Assembly (NCBI RefSeq): GCF_017354945.1
Contig: NZ_CP071503.1
Coordinates: 2,914,001-2,978,000 of the forward strand
Source of the DNA: Shewanella avicenniae
GTDB lineage: Bacteria > Pseudomonadota > Gammaproteobacteria > Enterobacterales > Shewanellaceae
Direction: 5' to 3'
Length of the DNA: 64,000 nt
Position 1 is the first letter of the stretch. Each line of letters opens with the position of its first letter. Position numbers and translations under genes: made by a program. The notes beneath the pieces were generated by a model, which worked only from the letters and a program-made list of their open reading frames with translations, was not told the origin of the DNA and ran no database searches. This document shows, one piece after another, positions 10,141-21,810 of this stretch.

Positions 10141-11088
10141 TTATTTCAGTGCTGGCAGGACATAGTTGCCGAGTTCTTCAATCACCGCTTCAGCGGGGCG
10201 TGAAGATGGCTTCAGGTTGAGCGCAACGTGCTGCACGCCTAAATCGCGATGGCGTTGTAACCGCTCAATTAACGCATTACGGCCAATGCGTACCACGTTA
10301 TAAAAACGCTGGTATGGCGCGTGTGGGTTGTCATCCAGATCGAAAAAGGTCGAATAACCATAGGCGGGGGCTGGGTGACCCGCAGCGGCGCGTTCGAGTG
10401 AGGCGAGAATATCGCTAATGGCGTTGTCATCATCCACCGACCAGATCCACGCATCGACATTTTCTGCCAGCCATTCAATCGGTTGGCGTGAGCGACCCAC
10501 GGCCATAATCGGTAACCGTTGGGGCATTTTCGGATACAGATCTAAATTGCCAGTCAGTTTGCCGTAGTGGCTGGTTTGCACTCGTGGAAACGATTGCTGC
10601 TGCAGATAACGAATGTATTCAATGCCTTCACGATACAACTCGCCGCGAGATTCAAAATCGACACCAAAGGCGGGATATTCCACCGGGCGGTCACCGGTTG
10701 ATAGACCGAGCACAAAGCGCTGGTTACTGAGCAAATCAAGTGATGCCGCTTGTTTGGCAACTGAGATCGGCTCACGCAGCGGCAGCACAATACCGGCGGT
10801 ACCGAGGGTAATTTCTGATGTGGCGGCTGCGAGAAAACCCGCGTAAACCAAAGGGTCGAGCATCTGCGCCGCATCACCAAAATTAGGGTCATAAAATGGC
10901 ACATCTCTAAGCCAGATGCTGGCGATACCGGCATCTTCGGTCAATTTGGCGAGCCGTTGGTGATCGGCCAGTGTTGGAAATGGCGAGTCTGGGTAGGCTT
11001 CCAGCGGGGTTAACAGGCCAATGCTGAGTTGCCCAGGCGTAAATACGCGGCTAAAACTCGCTGGCGCTTCACTTAAGTTGGCGTACAT
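10141..11088 (-). CDS. LLM-class oxidoreductase (BA3436-type luciferase family)
   Basis: 315-residue luciferase-like flavin oxidoreductase. Seen: LSIGLLTPLEAY near the N terminus, DAGIASIWLRDVPFYDPNFGD, LGTAGIVLPLREP, SLDLLSNQRFVLGLSTGDRP and LPIMAVGRSRQPIEW, the pattern of the BA3436 subgroup. It should need reduced FMN or F420-like cofactor; its substrate is unknown. The start at 11088 is fixed by a near-perfect AAGGAGG. That ribosome site lies next to the stop codon of the SnoaL gene upstream, so the two are co-transcribed. It is only distantly like the LLM protein at 5388-6383. Confidence 0.88.
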   Translation of the reverse strand: MYANLSEAPASFSRVFTPGQLSIGLLTPLEAYPDSPFPTLADHQRLAKLTEDAGIASIWLRDVPFYDPNFGDAAQMLDPLVYAGFLAAATSEITLGTAGIVLPLREPISVAKQAASLDLLSNQRFVLGLSTGDRPVEYPAFGVDFESRGELYREGIEYIRYLQQQSFPRVQTSHYGKLTGNLDLYPKMPQRLPIMAVGRSRQPIEWLAENVDAWIWSVDDDNAISDILASLERAAAGHPAPAYGYSTFFDLDDNPHAPYQRFYNVVRIGRNALIERLQRHRDLGVQHVALNLKPSSRPAEAVIEELGNYVLPALK

Positions 11089-11097
11089 AGCGCCTCC

Positions 11098-11571
11098 TTA
11101 CTTATCTGAATCGGCGTGGGGCCACACGACGTCTAACGCGGTTTTGGCAATGCGCCATTCGCCATTTACCCGTACATATTCATCTTCATACCGGCCCAGC
11201 AGCAAAAATGGGTGCTGCGTACTTTGGCGGTCAGTGACTAAGTCCAACAGATAACAGCTACCCACGGCAGTATTTTCGCCAGTAATGGTCACGTTGTGGT
11301 TGGTGACGGCGTGCATAAATGGAAAGTGTGCGCGCTGCTGAGTATCAAACTGTTGGTAGGCATCCGCGAGGCTTTGCTTTATGGCAGCTAAGCCTTTCAT
11401 TGAGCCGACGGTAACCACCACTTCGGCATCTTCAGTAAACACTTCGTCCATGCGCCCTGCGTTATTGCTGTCGAGCAGTTGGCTGTAGTGTTGGCGCAGA
11501 TTGCGGATCTCTTCGCGGTCGAGCAGGGCTAGCACGCGTTGATTGAATTGGCTATCGGTTGAATTTGACAT
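11098..11571 (-). CDS. SnoaL-like (NTF2 fold) protein
   Basis: 157 residues forming one SnoaL-like domain: LDREEIRNLRQHYSQLLD, then VFTEDAEVVVTVG and GRYEDEYVRVNGEWRIAKTALDV. The pattern is typical of the SnoaL_4 group found in polyketide cyclases, scytalone-dehydratase-like and hydroxylating-dioxygenase small-subunit-like proteins. The start has GGAG about 6 nt upstream. It leads the SnoaL - LLM - tandem SnoaL set and lies 146 nt downstream of the sigma-54 activator gene on the same strand. No clear -24/-12 element was seen in that gap. A TCTACAAT half site there resembles those in front of the activator. Confidence 0.82.
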   Translation of the reverse strand: MSNSTDSQFNQRVLALLDREEIRNLRQHYSQLLDSNNAGRMDEVFTEDAEVVVTVGSMKGLAAIKQSLADAYQQFDTQQRAHFPFMHAVTNHNVTITGENTAVGSCYLLDLVTDRQSTQHPFLLLGRYEDEYVRVNGEWRIAKTALDVVWPHADSDK

Positions 11572-11717
11572 AAATACTCCAATGAGGTGTTAAGCCCGCG
11601 ACAGTAGTTGCAGGCTGACTAACGAATGGAGTTATTTTATTAGTTTGCCAATTGAAGATAATCAGGCTAAATGTCGTTTCATTGAAGCCTAAATATCTAC
11701 AATTAACAAACGAGTGA

Positions 11718-13853
11718 TTACTGGCGAAACGTTTCAACAGCTAATTGATAACGTTTTACCTTGTTGTAGAGGCCGCTGCGGGAAATACCAAGTTGCTTGG
11801 CCGCCTCGCGTAAATTGCCGTGAGTGGCGTTCAATGCCGCAATAATGGTGTCGTATTCACTCGCTTGCAGTTGGCCACTGGCAGGAAAATACGGCGCGAT
11901 GTCGGAAAGTAGCACCTTGTCTGAATATGACCCTACCGCGCTAGCAAACACTGAGGGTTGCGCTGCCGGTTGCAGAGCCGCGCGTGCTGCAACATCATTT
12001 GGCATACTTGCCACAAACGTCGGATCAAGCTGAATATCTTCCGCCTCAATGACTGCCGATCTCGACAGGTTTATTGCCCGTTCAATCACATTTTCCAGCT
12101 CACGCACATTGCCCGGCCACGGATAGTGGGTTAACCGCTGCAGCGCGCTGTGCGACAGTGCTTTTGCGGGTTGCTGCAAGCCGTTGGCGCAATGGGTAAT
12201 AAATGCGTTGGCTAAGTGTTCAATATCACCCGTGCGTTCACGCAGTGGCGGCACGTTAATCGCTAACACATTGATACGGTAAAACAGATCGGCGCGAAAC
12301 TGCTGTTGTTGCACCGCCAGGCTGAGGTTCTTATTGGTCGCGGTAATGACGCGAACATCGACCACTTGGCGGTTTTGGCCACCCACGCGTACCACCTCTT
12401 TCTCTTGCAGAAACCGTAACAGGCTAACTTGTGCAGCAAGCGGCATTTCGCCAATTTCATCAAGAAAGATGGTGCCGCCATCGGCTAACTCGAACTTACC
12501 TGCGGCGCCGCCACGTAGTGCGCCCGTGTAGGCACCAGCTTCATAACCAAATAATTCACTTTGGATCAGATCCCGCGGAATCGCGCCACAGTTAACCACA
12601 ATAAATGGGCCTTTGGCACGGCGACTGGCGTTGTGAATCGATTGGGCAATCAACTCTTTGCCTGTCCCGCTTTCTCCCCAAATCAGCGCCGTGGCATCAC
12701 TCTGGCTGACTTGTCTGGCTTGAAAAATCGCTTTATTGATCGCAGTTGACTGACCGAGGATATTGTCAAAAGTATAGGTAGCCTTAGCACCGATGGCACG
12801 ACGGGTAATGGCACGAGTTCGGCAATTATCCCGCACCGAAATGATTTTATGGCCTTCTGCAGTCATGGTTACTGAGCAAGTGAGCGTAACCCAACGGCTG
12901 TCTCGTCGCTGACCACGCACCTCGAGATCTTGGCAACTCTTATTGCTGGCCAAGATCGTACTCAGTGCTTCATCAGGCGCAACGACCATTGCCAGTGGTT
13001 GGCCCACAACATCACTCACCACATTAAAGATATTGCGGGCATAGCGATTAATCGAATAGACGCGGTCGTGACGATCAAGAATAAGCACCCCTTCATTCAG
13101 CACTTCCATTAAGGTTTGCTGTTCTTGGAGTAACTCCGACAACATTAGCTGCTTTGAAATCGTTGCTGCGGCTGCCTCTAGCATTCCCAGTGAATGCGAA
13201 TGTGCACTTGTTCTAGGTACAGCTAAACTCATCACCCCCATCAATTCCTTGCGCGCATTAAAAATCGGCACGGCGGAGCAATGGCTATGATGAAGTTGCC
13301 GCAGGTAATGTTCTGGCCCCATGACGTAGATCGGCTTTTGTTCCACTAAGCAAGTACCCACACCATTGGTGCCAAGCATTTCCTCCGTGAGTACGCTGCC
13401 TATCGGCGTAAGATTTCTACCTGCTGCATACAGCACCACACCATGTTTATCCGCTAGAATGATATGGCTATTAGCGTGCTGAGTGTAAATCAATAGGTTA
13501 TTAATGGTTGATGTCGCGGCTTCTATCAGTAATCGATTTTTCGCTAATACAGTAGTCAAACACTCTTGATCAATACAATAATATTGTGCCAGTTCAGTTG
13601 ATACTACAGCATCTTTGCAGCGCTGCCATGAATGTAAAATCATGGTTCTGACAGATTCACTAGCAACCTGGTTATCATTAATAAAATTATTCCACTGCTC
13701 CTCAATATCTTTGGCAATTAAATTAACGCTCTCAGTTAATTGAAATAGTGGATTGCTTTTTTGGCCATTATTTTCGACAGAAGCTATCGTCTGATACCAA
13801 CGGTGATCTATCTGATTTAACGGTTTATTTCGATGATTTTCTAAACTGTTCAT
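11718..13853 (-). CDS. AcoR-type sigma-54-dependent transcriptional activator
   Basis: 711 residues. The N-terminal part (about 80-230) is a GAF-like sensor (NSHIILADKHGVVLYAAG, GTNGVGTCLVEQKP) as in AcoR/DhaR. A PAS-like segment follows (MEVLNEGVLILDRHDRVYSI). The AAA+ domain (about 365-600) has Walker A GESGTGKE near residue 395, the sigma-54 contact loop GAYTGA (a natural variant of GAFTGA) and Walker B GGTIFLDEIGEM. A Fis-type helix-turn-helix closes the protein (GNLREAAKQLGISRSGLYNKVKRY). It activates sigma-54 promoters. The candidate at 14389-14404, before the divergent multihaem cytochrome, is the obvious target; the flanking SnoaL/LLM genes are a second possibility. The effector sensed by the GAF domain is unknown. 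Confidence 0.93.
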   Translation of the reverse strand: MNSLENHRNKPLNQIDHRWYQTIASVENNGQKSNPLFQLTESVNLIAKDIEEQWNNFINDNQVASESVRTMILHSWQRCKDAVVSTELAQYYCIDQECLTTVLAKNRLLIEAATSTINNLLIYTQHANSHIILADKHGVVLYAAGRNLTPIGSVLTEEMLGTNGVGTCLVEQKPIYVMGPEHYLRQLHHSHCSAVPIFNARKELMGVMSLAVPRTSAHSHSLGMLEAAAATISKQLMLSELLQEQQTLMEVLNEGVLILDRHDRVYSINRYARNIFNVVSDVVGQPLAMVVAPDEALSTILASNKSCQDLEVRGQRRDSRWVTLTCSVTMTAEGHKIISVRDNCRTRAITRRAIGAKATYTFDNILGQSTAINKAIFQARQVSQSDATALIWGESGTGKELIAQSIHNASRRAKGPFIVVNCGAIPRDLIQSELFGYEAGAYTGALRGGAAGKFELADGGTIFLDEIGEMPLAAQVSLLRFLQEKEVVRVGGQNRQVVDVRVITATNKNLSLAVQQQQFRADLFYRINVLAINVPPLRERTGDIEHLANAFITHCANGLQQPAKALSHSALQRLTHYPWPGNVRELENVIERAINLSRSAVIEAEDIQLDPTFVASMPNDVAARAALQPAAQPSVFASAVGSYSDKVLLSDIAPYFPASGQLQASEYDTIIAALNATHGNLREAAKQLGISRSGLYNKVKRYQLAVETFRQ

Positions 13854-14388
13854 TTGGATTTAATAAACTCATGTTATCTTCAAAAAATAAACCATCCATG
13901 TGCACAATTTGGACATGTCGTAAAACATGTTCAAAAAATATGTCCATAATCTGTTCACGACCTAGACAGTTTAAAACAATCTGAGTTTCATTAATTTCCG
14001 CTCTATGTAGACATAATTTCTACAATAAAGATAATAAACGCTGATGACTTGCTAAAAATTTCGCCTTAAAGGCATTTGAATCTACAATAAAAACCAAACA
14101 TCGATCACACCAATAACCTCGAACAACGTATTTAACATGATCAAAATCACTCTTTAATCAGATAAAAATCACCGACATCAAAATAAAATATCTACGCCAC
14201 TATCAAACTGCATTTTTATAAACGCTCACGTCAACCAGCTCATTAAATTTGTGATATCAAACATGAAATTATGAGTTGCAAATTCCGATATTGTGATTTT
14301 ATTCAAATAAAGTTAAAGCCAACAACAGAAAAGCATTATTTAACCATCAGCTAAATAAGCGAACACGGTTATTTAGTGAAATTTTTGA
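13854..14388. other. Long AT-rich divergent regulatory region
   Basis: More than 500 bp without a credible gene separates the sigma-54 activator from the cytochrome promoter. It holds palindromes GACATGTC (13912-13919) and AACATGTT (13924-13931) 12 bp apart, an ATATGTCC element (13938-13945), the TGTAGA-N7-TCTACA dyad (14006-14024), a second TCTACAATAA at 14081-14090, and CTAAATAA-N10-TTATTTAG at 14351-14376. AT-rich DNA of this length between upstream sites and a -24/-12 promoter is what a looped, IHF-assisted sigma-54 promoter needs. Confidence 0.5.
14006..14024. promoter_or_regulatory. Candidate upstream activator site
   Basis: TGTAGA-N7-TCTACA is a perfect 6-bp dyad. Its right arm, extended to TCTACAATAA, recurs 62 bp later (14081-14090), and a similar half site lies at 11696-11706 before the SnoaL gene. 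The position about 370 bp upstream of the -24/-12 element suits an enhancer site of a sigma-54 activator. The assignment is inferred. Confidence 0.35.
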
Positions 14389-14404
14389 TGGCCTGCTATT
14401 TGCC
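14389..14404 (+). promoter_or_regulatory. Sigma-54 (-24/-12) promoter of the multihaem cytochrome
   Basis: TGGCCTGCTATTTGCC matches TGGCAYR-N4-TTGCW, with GG and GC dinucleotides at the required spacing. It lies about 175 bp before the cytochrome ATG and downstream of a divergently encoded sigma-54 activator, which strengthens the call. Confidence 0.7.
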
Positions 14405-14576
14405 TTTTAGGAGTGAATGTTATTCAAAGCGCATTGGAATAACACTAAGGGGAAAGGCGATATCACTGTTCTAAGCAAGTAGTGCCTATATTACTTTGCC
14501 GACAATAGGCAATGCGCTTTCAAGACGATACAGCTTATCCCCAATAACTCATAAACAAATCAATGGGAGAACCTTG

Positions 14577-17273
14577 ATGAGGCGATTTAACAAAGCAGCT
14601 ATCGTGCTGGCCATCGGCGCTACGATGACTCAGCTCAGCGGTTGTGGCGGTGACGATGGGGATAACATCACTTACGTTCAAGCCGCAGAGGGCACAGTAT
14701 CAGGCGTAGTACAGGATGCGAAAGGGCTGCCAGTTCCGGCAGCTGTTGTATCAGCAGAAGATACAGGTGGTGCATTACTCCAAACTGTGACAACTGACGC
14801 TAACGGCGCCTATTCACTAACATTACCTGTAGGCCAAGTAGTACTAAAGGTCAGCAACGCATCCTATGCTAGCCCTGATGCACAAGATGTCGGCGTACTA
14901 TCAAATCACACTGTTAGTGCCAATTTCACTATGAATGCAGCCTCGCAGTTCTTAGTACAGTTTACTGAACAAGTTGATCCGATCCAGCCAGTTAACGAAG
15001 GTTGGACAAGTCCAGGCTGGGCTGTTTACGATAACCAAGGCTATGGTACATCAGCAACCGTTGGCGCTCTGGTTACTGGTAAAATCGACGATATGCCTAT
15101 CGAATACACATGGGAAAACCGTTTGAACCTGTGGGACCCTTGGCATACCGAAAAGGCGGGAACGGTCGAAGGTAATGATGATACGGCGCTCGTCACTTTC
15201 TCTGAGATGATGAAGAATTTTGAGTCTCGAGTTGACCCAATCCGTGGTACAGAGATGGCGGAGTATAAAATTCCTAATCGTCTAGGACCATTAACTATTT
15301 CTCAAGACCGTCGAGGCTTAATCGCTGTGCGCGTACAAGCGAACGATGCTCACGGTCAGCAAGCCTCAATTCACGGTGAAATTCACGCGACTAACCGTTT
15401 GCTCGGTATTCGCAACGTAGCGCTGGGAGAACGTATCTACCTGAACCGCGGCAACGACGACGATTCACAAGTCTGGTCAATGGTATCTCAACCGACCGGC
15501 TCCACCGCTGAACTGGTAGACGCAAACTCAAGACTCCCCTATTTCTTCCCAGATAAAACAGGTGAATATGATTTTGTTGTTAATGGCCAAACGCTGAAAA
15601 TTTTTGCCGGTAAATATATGGGGGTTATTACTGGTATTGATGAAGAAGGCAATCCAGAGAGCGATGCTACCTGTACCACCTGTCACCAAGGTGGTATTGC
15701 CGGTGATCAATTCACGCCATGGTCTACTACCATGCATGCCAATATTTTCCGTCAGGATGTCGCAATTTCTCCTGCTGAGGAAAGCATGTTCTGTGGTCAA
15801 TGTCATGCCGTAGGTGGTGACATCCAATCTGCCCCTATGAACAATGGCTTGGCATACGTAGCGGAGCAAGAAGGATACAAATTTAGCCGCATTGAGGCAC
15901 TGGCAAATCCTCGCACTGATGCATGGCCGGATATGGTGAAGAACTTCCCTAAAACCGCTCGCATGATGAATATTCAATGTGAGAGTTGCCACGGTCCACA
16001 AAACTCACCGGCGCACGGCATGTACGACATGGTAGATGGTAAAACCCCTAACCCATATACCAGTCCACGTACGTCATTCTCTGCGGAACTGTGTAGTAAC
16101 TGTCACTACGAGCGCATTCAATGGACTGCATCTAAGACTGTAAGTCCTACCTCTGGCCAAAGCCATATGAACGAACAGCGCGCACTGGAACTGGGTACCG
16201 ATGCTGATTGTGGTCGTTGTCACTCAGCACAAGGCTTCGTCGCATATGAGAAGCAACTGCAACAAGGGAACGTTGGTAAGATTGACGATCCACTATGGTC
16301 TTCAGTGACTGCAGACAACGTTGAACCTGTGACTTGTACCGCTTGTCACGACCCACACGGTAATGGCAATGATCTGCAAGTTCGTATTGATGGTGATACC
16401 CCTGCACTACCCGCTGGCTTTAGCATGGCAGGTGTTGGCCAAGGCGCTACATGTATCGCATGTCATAACACTGCTCAAGGTGTGATGACTGATGACAGTG
16501 GCGTTTGGCTGCACGAAGACAACGATGAACCTGCACCTGAACAGCAAAACTACAGTATCGCCCACGGTTCACAAGGCGATGTATTTGCTGGTCGTAACGC
16601 TTGGTTTATGGGTAACCAATTACCTATGGTAGCCAAACACGCGGTGATTGAAGACTCATGCGTCAAATGTCACCAGCTGTATAATCCAACGATTAAAGAT
16701 ACACCTGCATTTGGCAAGTTGACCCGTACCCACCAATTCTGGATCGAAGAGGATAAGCTGGATCAACAATGTAACTATTGTCACGGCAGTACCATTGATC
16801 CAAACACCCCAGTTGATGGCGTACAGCATAACTCAGTGCCTGGTGATGCCGTTGATGCTGGTGCCATCACTGCATCGGTTGCAGCTGGCTTAAACAACTT
16901 AGCCGAAAAACTGCAAAACGCTGCATTTAGTCGCTTAACGTCCTTCGATAACTTAGTGATTAACTACGGTGAAGCGACTGTGGCAGGTAATCAAATTTCG
17001 GCAGTAGCATTAGCAAATGTCGGCAACAAGATTGGCCTGAAACTGACGTTGAGCAGTCCAACTGTTATCGGAGGAGAGTCAGTTTCTGAACTGACTGTAT
17101 CCTTGGATAAATTGGCTGATGCAGCCACAGGTGAAGTAGTTTATCTACCAAACAGCAACTTTGTGAAAGGTGCTTGGAACTACTTCCTGATCAACAACGA
17201 TCGAAGCAAAGGTATCCACAACTTGAGCTTCTCTCAATCGGTGATCAACAACACGGTTGGCCAAGCGTTCTAA
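14577..17273 (+). CDS. Nine-haem c-type cytochrome lipoprotein
   Basis: 898 residues. The ATG at 14577 was chosen because GGGAGA precedes it and it begins a lipoprotein signal ending in lipobox LSGC; an upstream ATG (14496) would bury the signal. A carboxypeptidase-regulatory-like beta domain follows at about residues 40-125. Nine CxxCH haem motifs (CTTCH, CGQCH, CESCH, CSNCH, CGRCH, CTACH, CIACH, CVKCH, CNYCH) lie between residues 366 and 736. The protein ends with a haem-free domain of about 160 residues. It is probably an outer-membrane, perhaps surface, electron-transfer protein of the kind used for extracellular respiration. It is not a clear OmcA/MtrC orthologue, since those have ten haems. 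It is monocistronic, with the sigma-54 promoter upstream and a terminator downstream. No porin or periplasmic partner is encoded next to it. Confidence 0.92.
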   Translation: MRRFNKAAIVLAIGATMTQLSGCGGDDGDNITYVQAAEGTVSGVVQDAKGLPVPAAVVSAEDTGGALLQTVTTDANGAYSLTLPVGQVVLKVSNASYASPDAQDVGVLSNHTVSANFTMNAASQFLVQFTEQVDPIQPVNEGWTSPGWAVYDNQGYGTSATVGALVTGKIDDMPIEYTWENRLNLWDPWHTEKAGTVEGNDDTALVTFSEMMKNFESRVDPIRGTEMAEYKIPNRLGPLTISQDRRGLIAVRVQANDAHGQQASIHGEIHATNRLLGIRNVALGERIYLNRGNDDDSQVWSMVSQPTGSTAELVDANSRLPYFFPDKTGEYDFVVNGQTLKIFAGKYMGVITGIDEEGNPESDATCTTCHQGGIAGDQFTPWSTTMHANIFRQDVAISPAEESMFCGQCHAVGGDIQSAPMNNGLAYVAEQEGYKFSRIEALANPRTDAWPDMVKNFPKTARMMNIQCESCHGPQNSPAHGMYDMVDGKTPNPYTSPRTSFSAELCSNCHYERIQWTASKTVSPTSGQSHMNEQRALELGTDADCGRCHSAQGFVAYEKQLQQGNVGKIDDPLWSSVTADNVEPVTCTACHDPHGNGNDLQVRIDGDTPALPAGFSMAGVGQGATCIACHNTAQGVMTDDSGVWLHEDNDEPAPEQQNYSIAHGSQGDVFAGRNAWFMGNQLPMVAKHAVIEDSCVKCHQLYNPTIKDTPAFGKLTRTHQFWIEEDKLDQQCNYCHGSTIDPNTPVDGVQHNSVPGDAVDAGAITASVAAGLNNLAEKLQNAAFSRLTSFDNLVINYGEATVAGNQISAVALANVGNKIGLKLTLSSPTVIGGESVSELTVSLDKLADAATGEVVYLPNSNFVKGAWNYFLINNDRSKGIHNLSFSQSVINNTVGQAF

Positions 17274-17403
17274 TGGACAAATAAGATAGATTGCAAACAA
17301 GGATTACGTGCTACCAATATCACTAGACGTTAAACGATTGGATTGCGTCCCAGATGAAATAATGTTGAAGGATATTGGCTAGCACATTCCTGTTTCATAC
17401 CAA

Positions 17404-17448
17404 GAAAAAGCCCGAGTCACATTTGAATTAAATGCCTCGGGCTTTTTC
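17404..17448. terminator. Bidirectional terminator between cytochrome and GH43 genes
   Basis: GAAAAAGCCCGAG (17404-17416) pairs with CTCGGGCTTTTTC (17436-17448), and CATTT/AAATG pairs inside the loop. It serves the convergent cytochrome gene and the last gene of the glycosidase operon. Confidence 0.88.
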
Positions 17449-17453
17449 TTCAA

Positions 17454-18368
17454 CTACTTAACCCGATAAATCTCGCCAGATGGACTATAAGTTAGAGGTA
17501 AATAAAGTATTGAACGCTTGTGATCGCCACCACCTTGCTTAGCGTTATCATGATAAAAAATATACGACTTATCACCATCCTGTAATATCGCATGATGATT
17601 AGTACTGATATCGAGATAATCGATGATAACACCTTGATATTGGAATGGACCTAATGGTGAATCGCCAGTAGCGTATACGATTTGTCCAGGCCATCCGGTT
17701 GAAAATGAAAAGTAATAGATCCCATTATGTTCGTGCAGATATGGTGCTTCACCATATTTTTTCTTCTTATCACTCTCAGGAAAACCATTGATGACAACTT
17801 CGAGTATTTGACCTTCAGTCGTCAGCATATCTTTCCCGAGCTTTACAACCTTAGGAACTCGAGTACCAAAGTACATATATGCTTGCCCGTCAGCGTCAAT
17901 AAAGATTGCAGGGTCGATAGGTTCATCACCCGCATTTGCATCTCTAGGCGACTCAACGAGTGCTTTACCGATAGGGTCGACAAATGGTCCTTCGGGTGAG
18001 TCACTTACAGCCACACCTATCTGCTTTCCACCAACCGGAGCATAAAAATAGTACTTACCATTTCGTGCATAAGCCGCTGGAGCCCATGCCTTAGCATTAG
18101 TATCAGCCCAGGTAAAAACACTGGCGTTTAAAAAGGAACCTACGTCTTGCCACGAAGTTAAGTCATTTGATTTAAACAGACGCCAATCGGTCGAGTCCCA
18201 ATATTCACCTGAGTTATCCTGATCATTTGTCGCATAAACATAATAGACATTATTAAATTTATGGACTGATGGATCAGCACAGAATCTTTCAGAAATTAGA
18301 TCTGATGCATTTGCCGAATTAACAATTAATAAAGCAGCACCGAATACCCAACGATATACTCTGCCCAT
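17454..18368 (-). CDS. Secreted GH43 family glycoside hydrolase
   Basis: 304 residues with an N-terminal signal peptide (MGRVYRWVFGAALLIVNSANA) and a single five-bladed beta-propeller domain. The three GH43 acidic positions are visible: the base Asp in ADPSVHKFNNVYYVYA, the Asp in PIDPAIFIDADGQAYMYFG, and the acid Glu in YGEAPYLHEHNGIYYF. GH43 enzymes release arabinofuranose, xylose or galactose from glycan side chains; this member cannot be assigned further. There is no carbohydrate-binding module. It is the last gene of the TonB receptor - GH89 - LacZ - GH43 operon, 47 nt after lacZ. AAGGA precedes the start. It probably acts in the periplasm with LacZ. Confidence 0.88.
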   Translation of the reverse strand: MGRVYRWVFGAALLIVNSANASDLISERFCADPSVHKFNNVYYVYATNDQDNSGEYWDSTDWRLFKSNDLTSWQDVGSFLNASVFTWADTNAKAWAPAAYARNGKYYFYAPVGGKQIGVAVSDSPEGPFVDPIGKALVESPRDANAGDEPIDPAIFIDADGQAYMYFGTRVPKVVKLGKDMLTTEGQILEVVINGFPESDKKKKYGEAPYLHEHNGIYYFSFSTGWPGQIVYATGDSPLGPFQYQGVIIDYLDISTNHHAILQDGDKSYIFYHDNAKQGGGDHKRSILYLPLTYSPSGEIYRVK

Positions 18369-18388
18369 TCATATTTCCTTATCGAATG

Positions 18389-18408
18389 AAGGGGGCTTAT
18401 GCCCCCTT
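18389..18408 (-). other. Intercistronic hairpin between lacZ and GH43 genes
   Basis: AAGGGGGC-TTAT-GCCCCCTT is a very stable 8-bp stem with a 4-nt loop, 8 nt after the lacZ stop. There is no T run on the minus strand, so it is more likely an mRNA-stability or partial-termination element than a full terminator. Confidence 0.6.
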
Positions 18409-18415
18409 GAGTTAA

Positions 18416-21652
<3,237 letters not shown>

Positions 21653-21810
21653 TTATCTCGATATGAGCTAAATCGATAAAAATTCAATCAGCCGGATAAC
21701 ATGAAGATTTAGCAAAATCGACCCAATAACGGTCTAAAAACAGGGTGTAATCATCGAGCCAAAAAACAGTAGCAGCACTAACCATTTCTTCAGCTCGATG
21801 ATTTAAAGGG

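Noticed and set aside
11572..11717. Sigma-54 promoter before the SnoaL gene
   Set aside because: No GG-N10-GC pair with the right flanks was found on the minus strand.
15528..16001. 157-codon open frame antisense to the cytochrome
   Set aside because: It overlaps the haem-binding region completely and has no recognisable motif; it is a shadow frame.
14577..17273. MtrC/OmcA decahaem orthologue
   Set aside because: Only nine CxxCH motifs are present and no mtrA/mtrB partners adjoin; the N-terminal carboxypeptidase-regulatory-like domain also differs.
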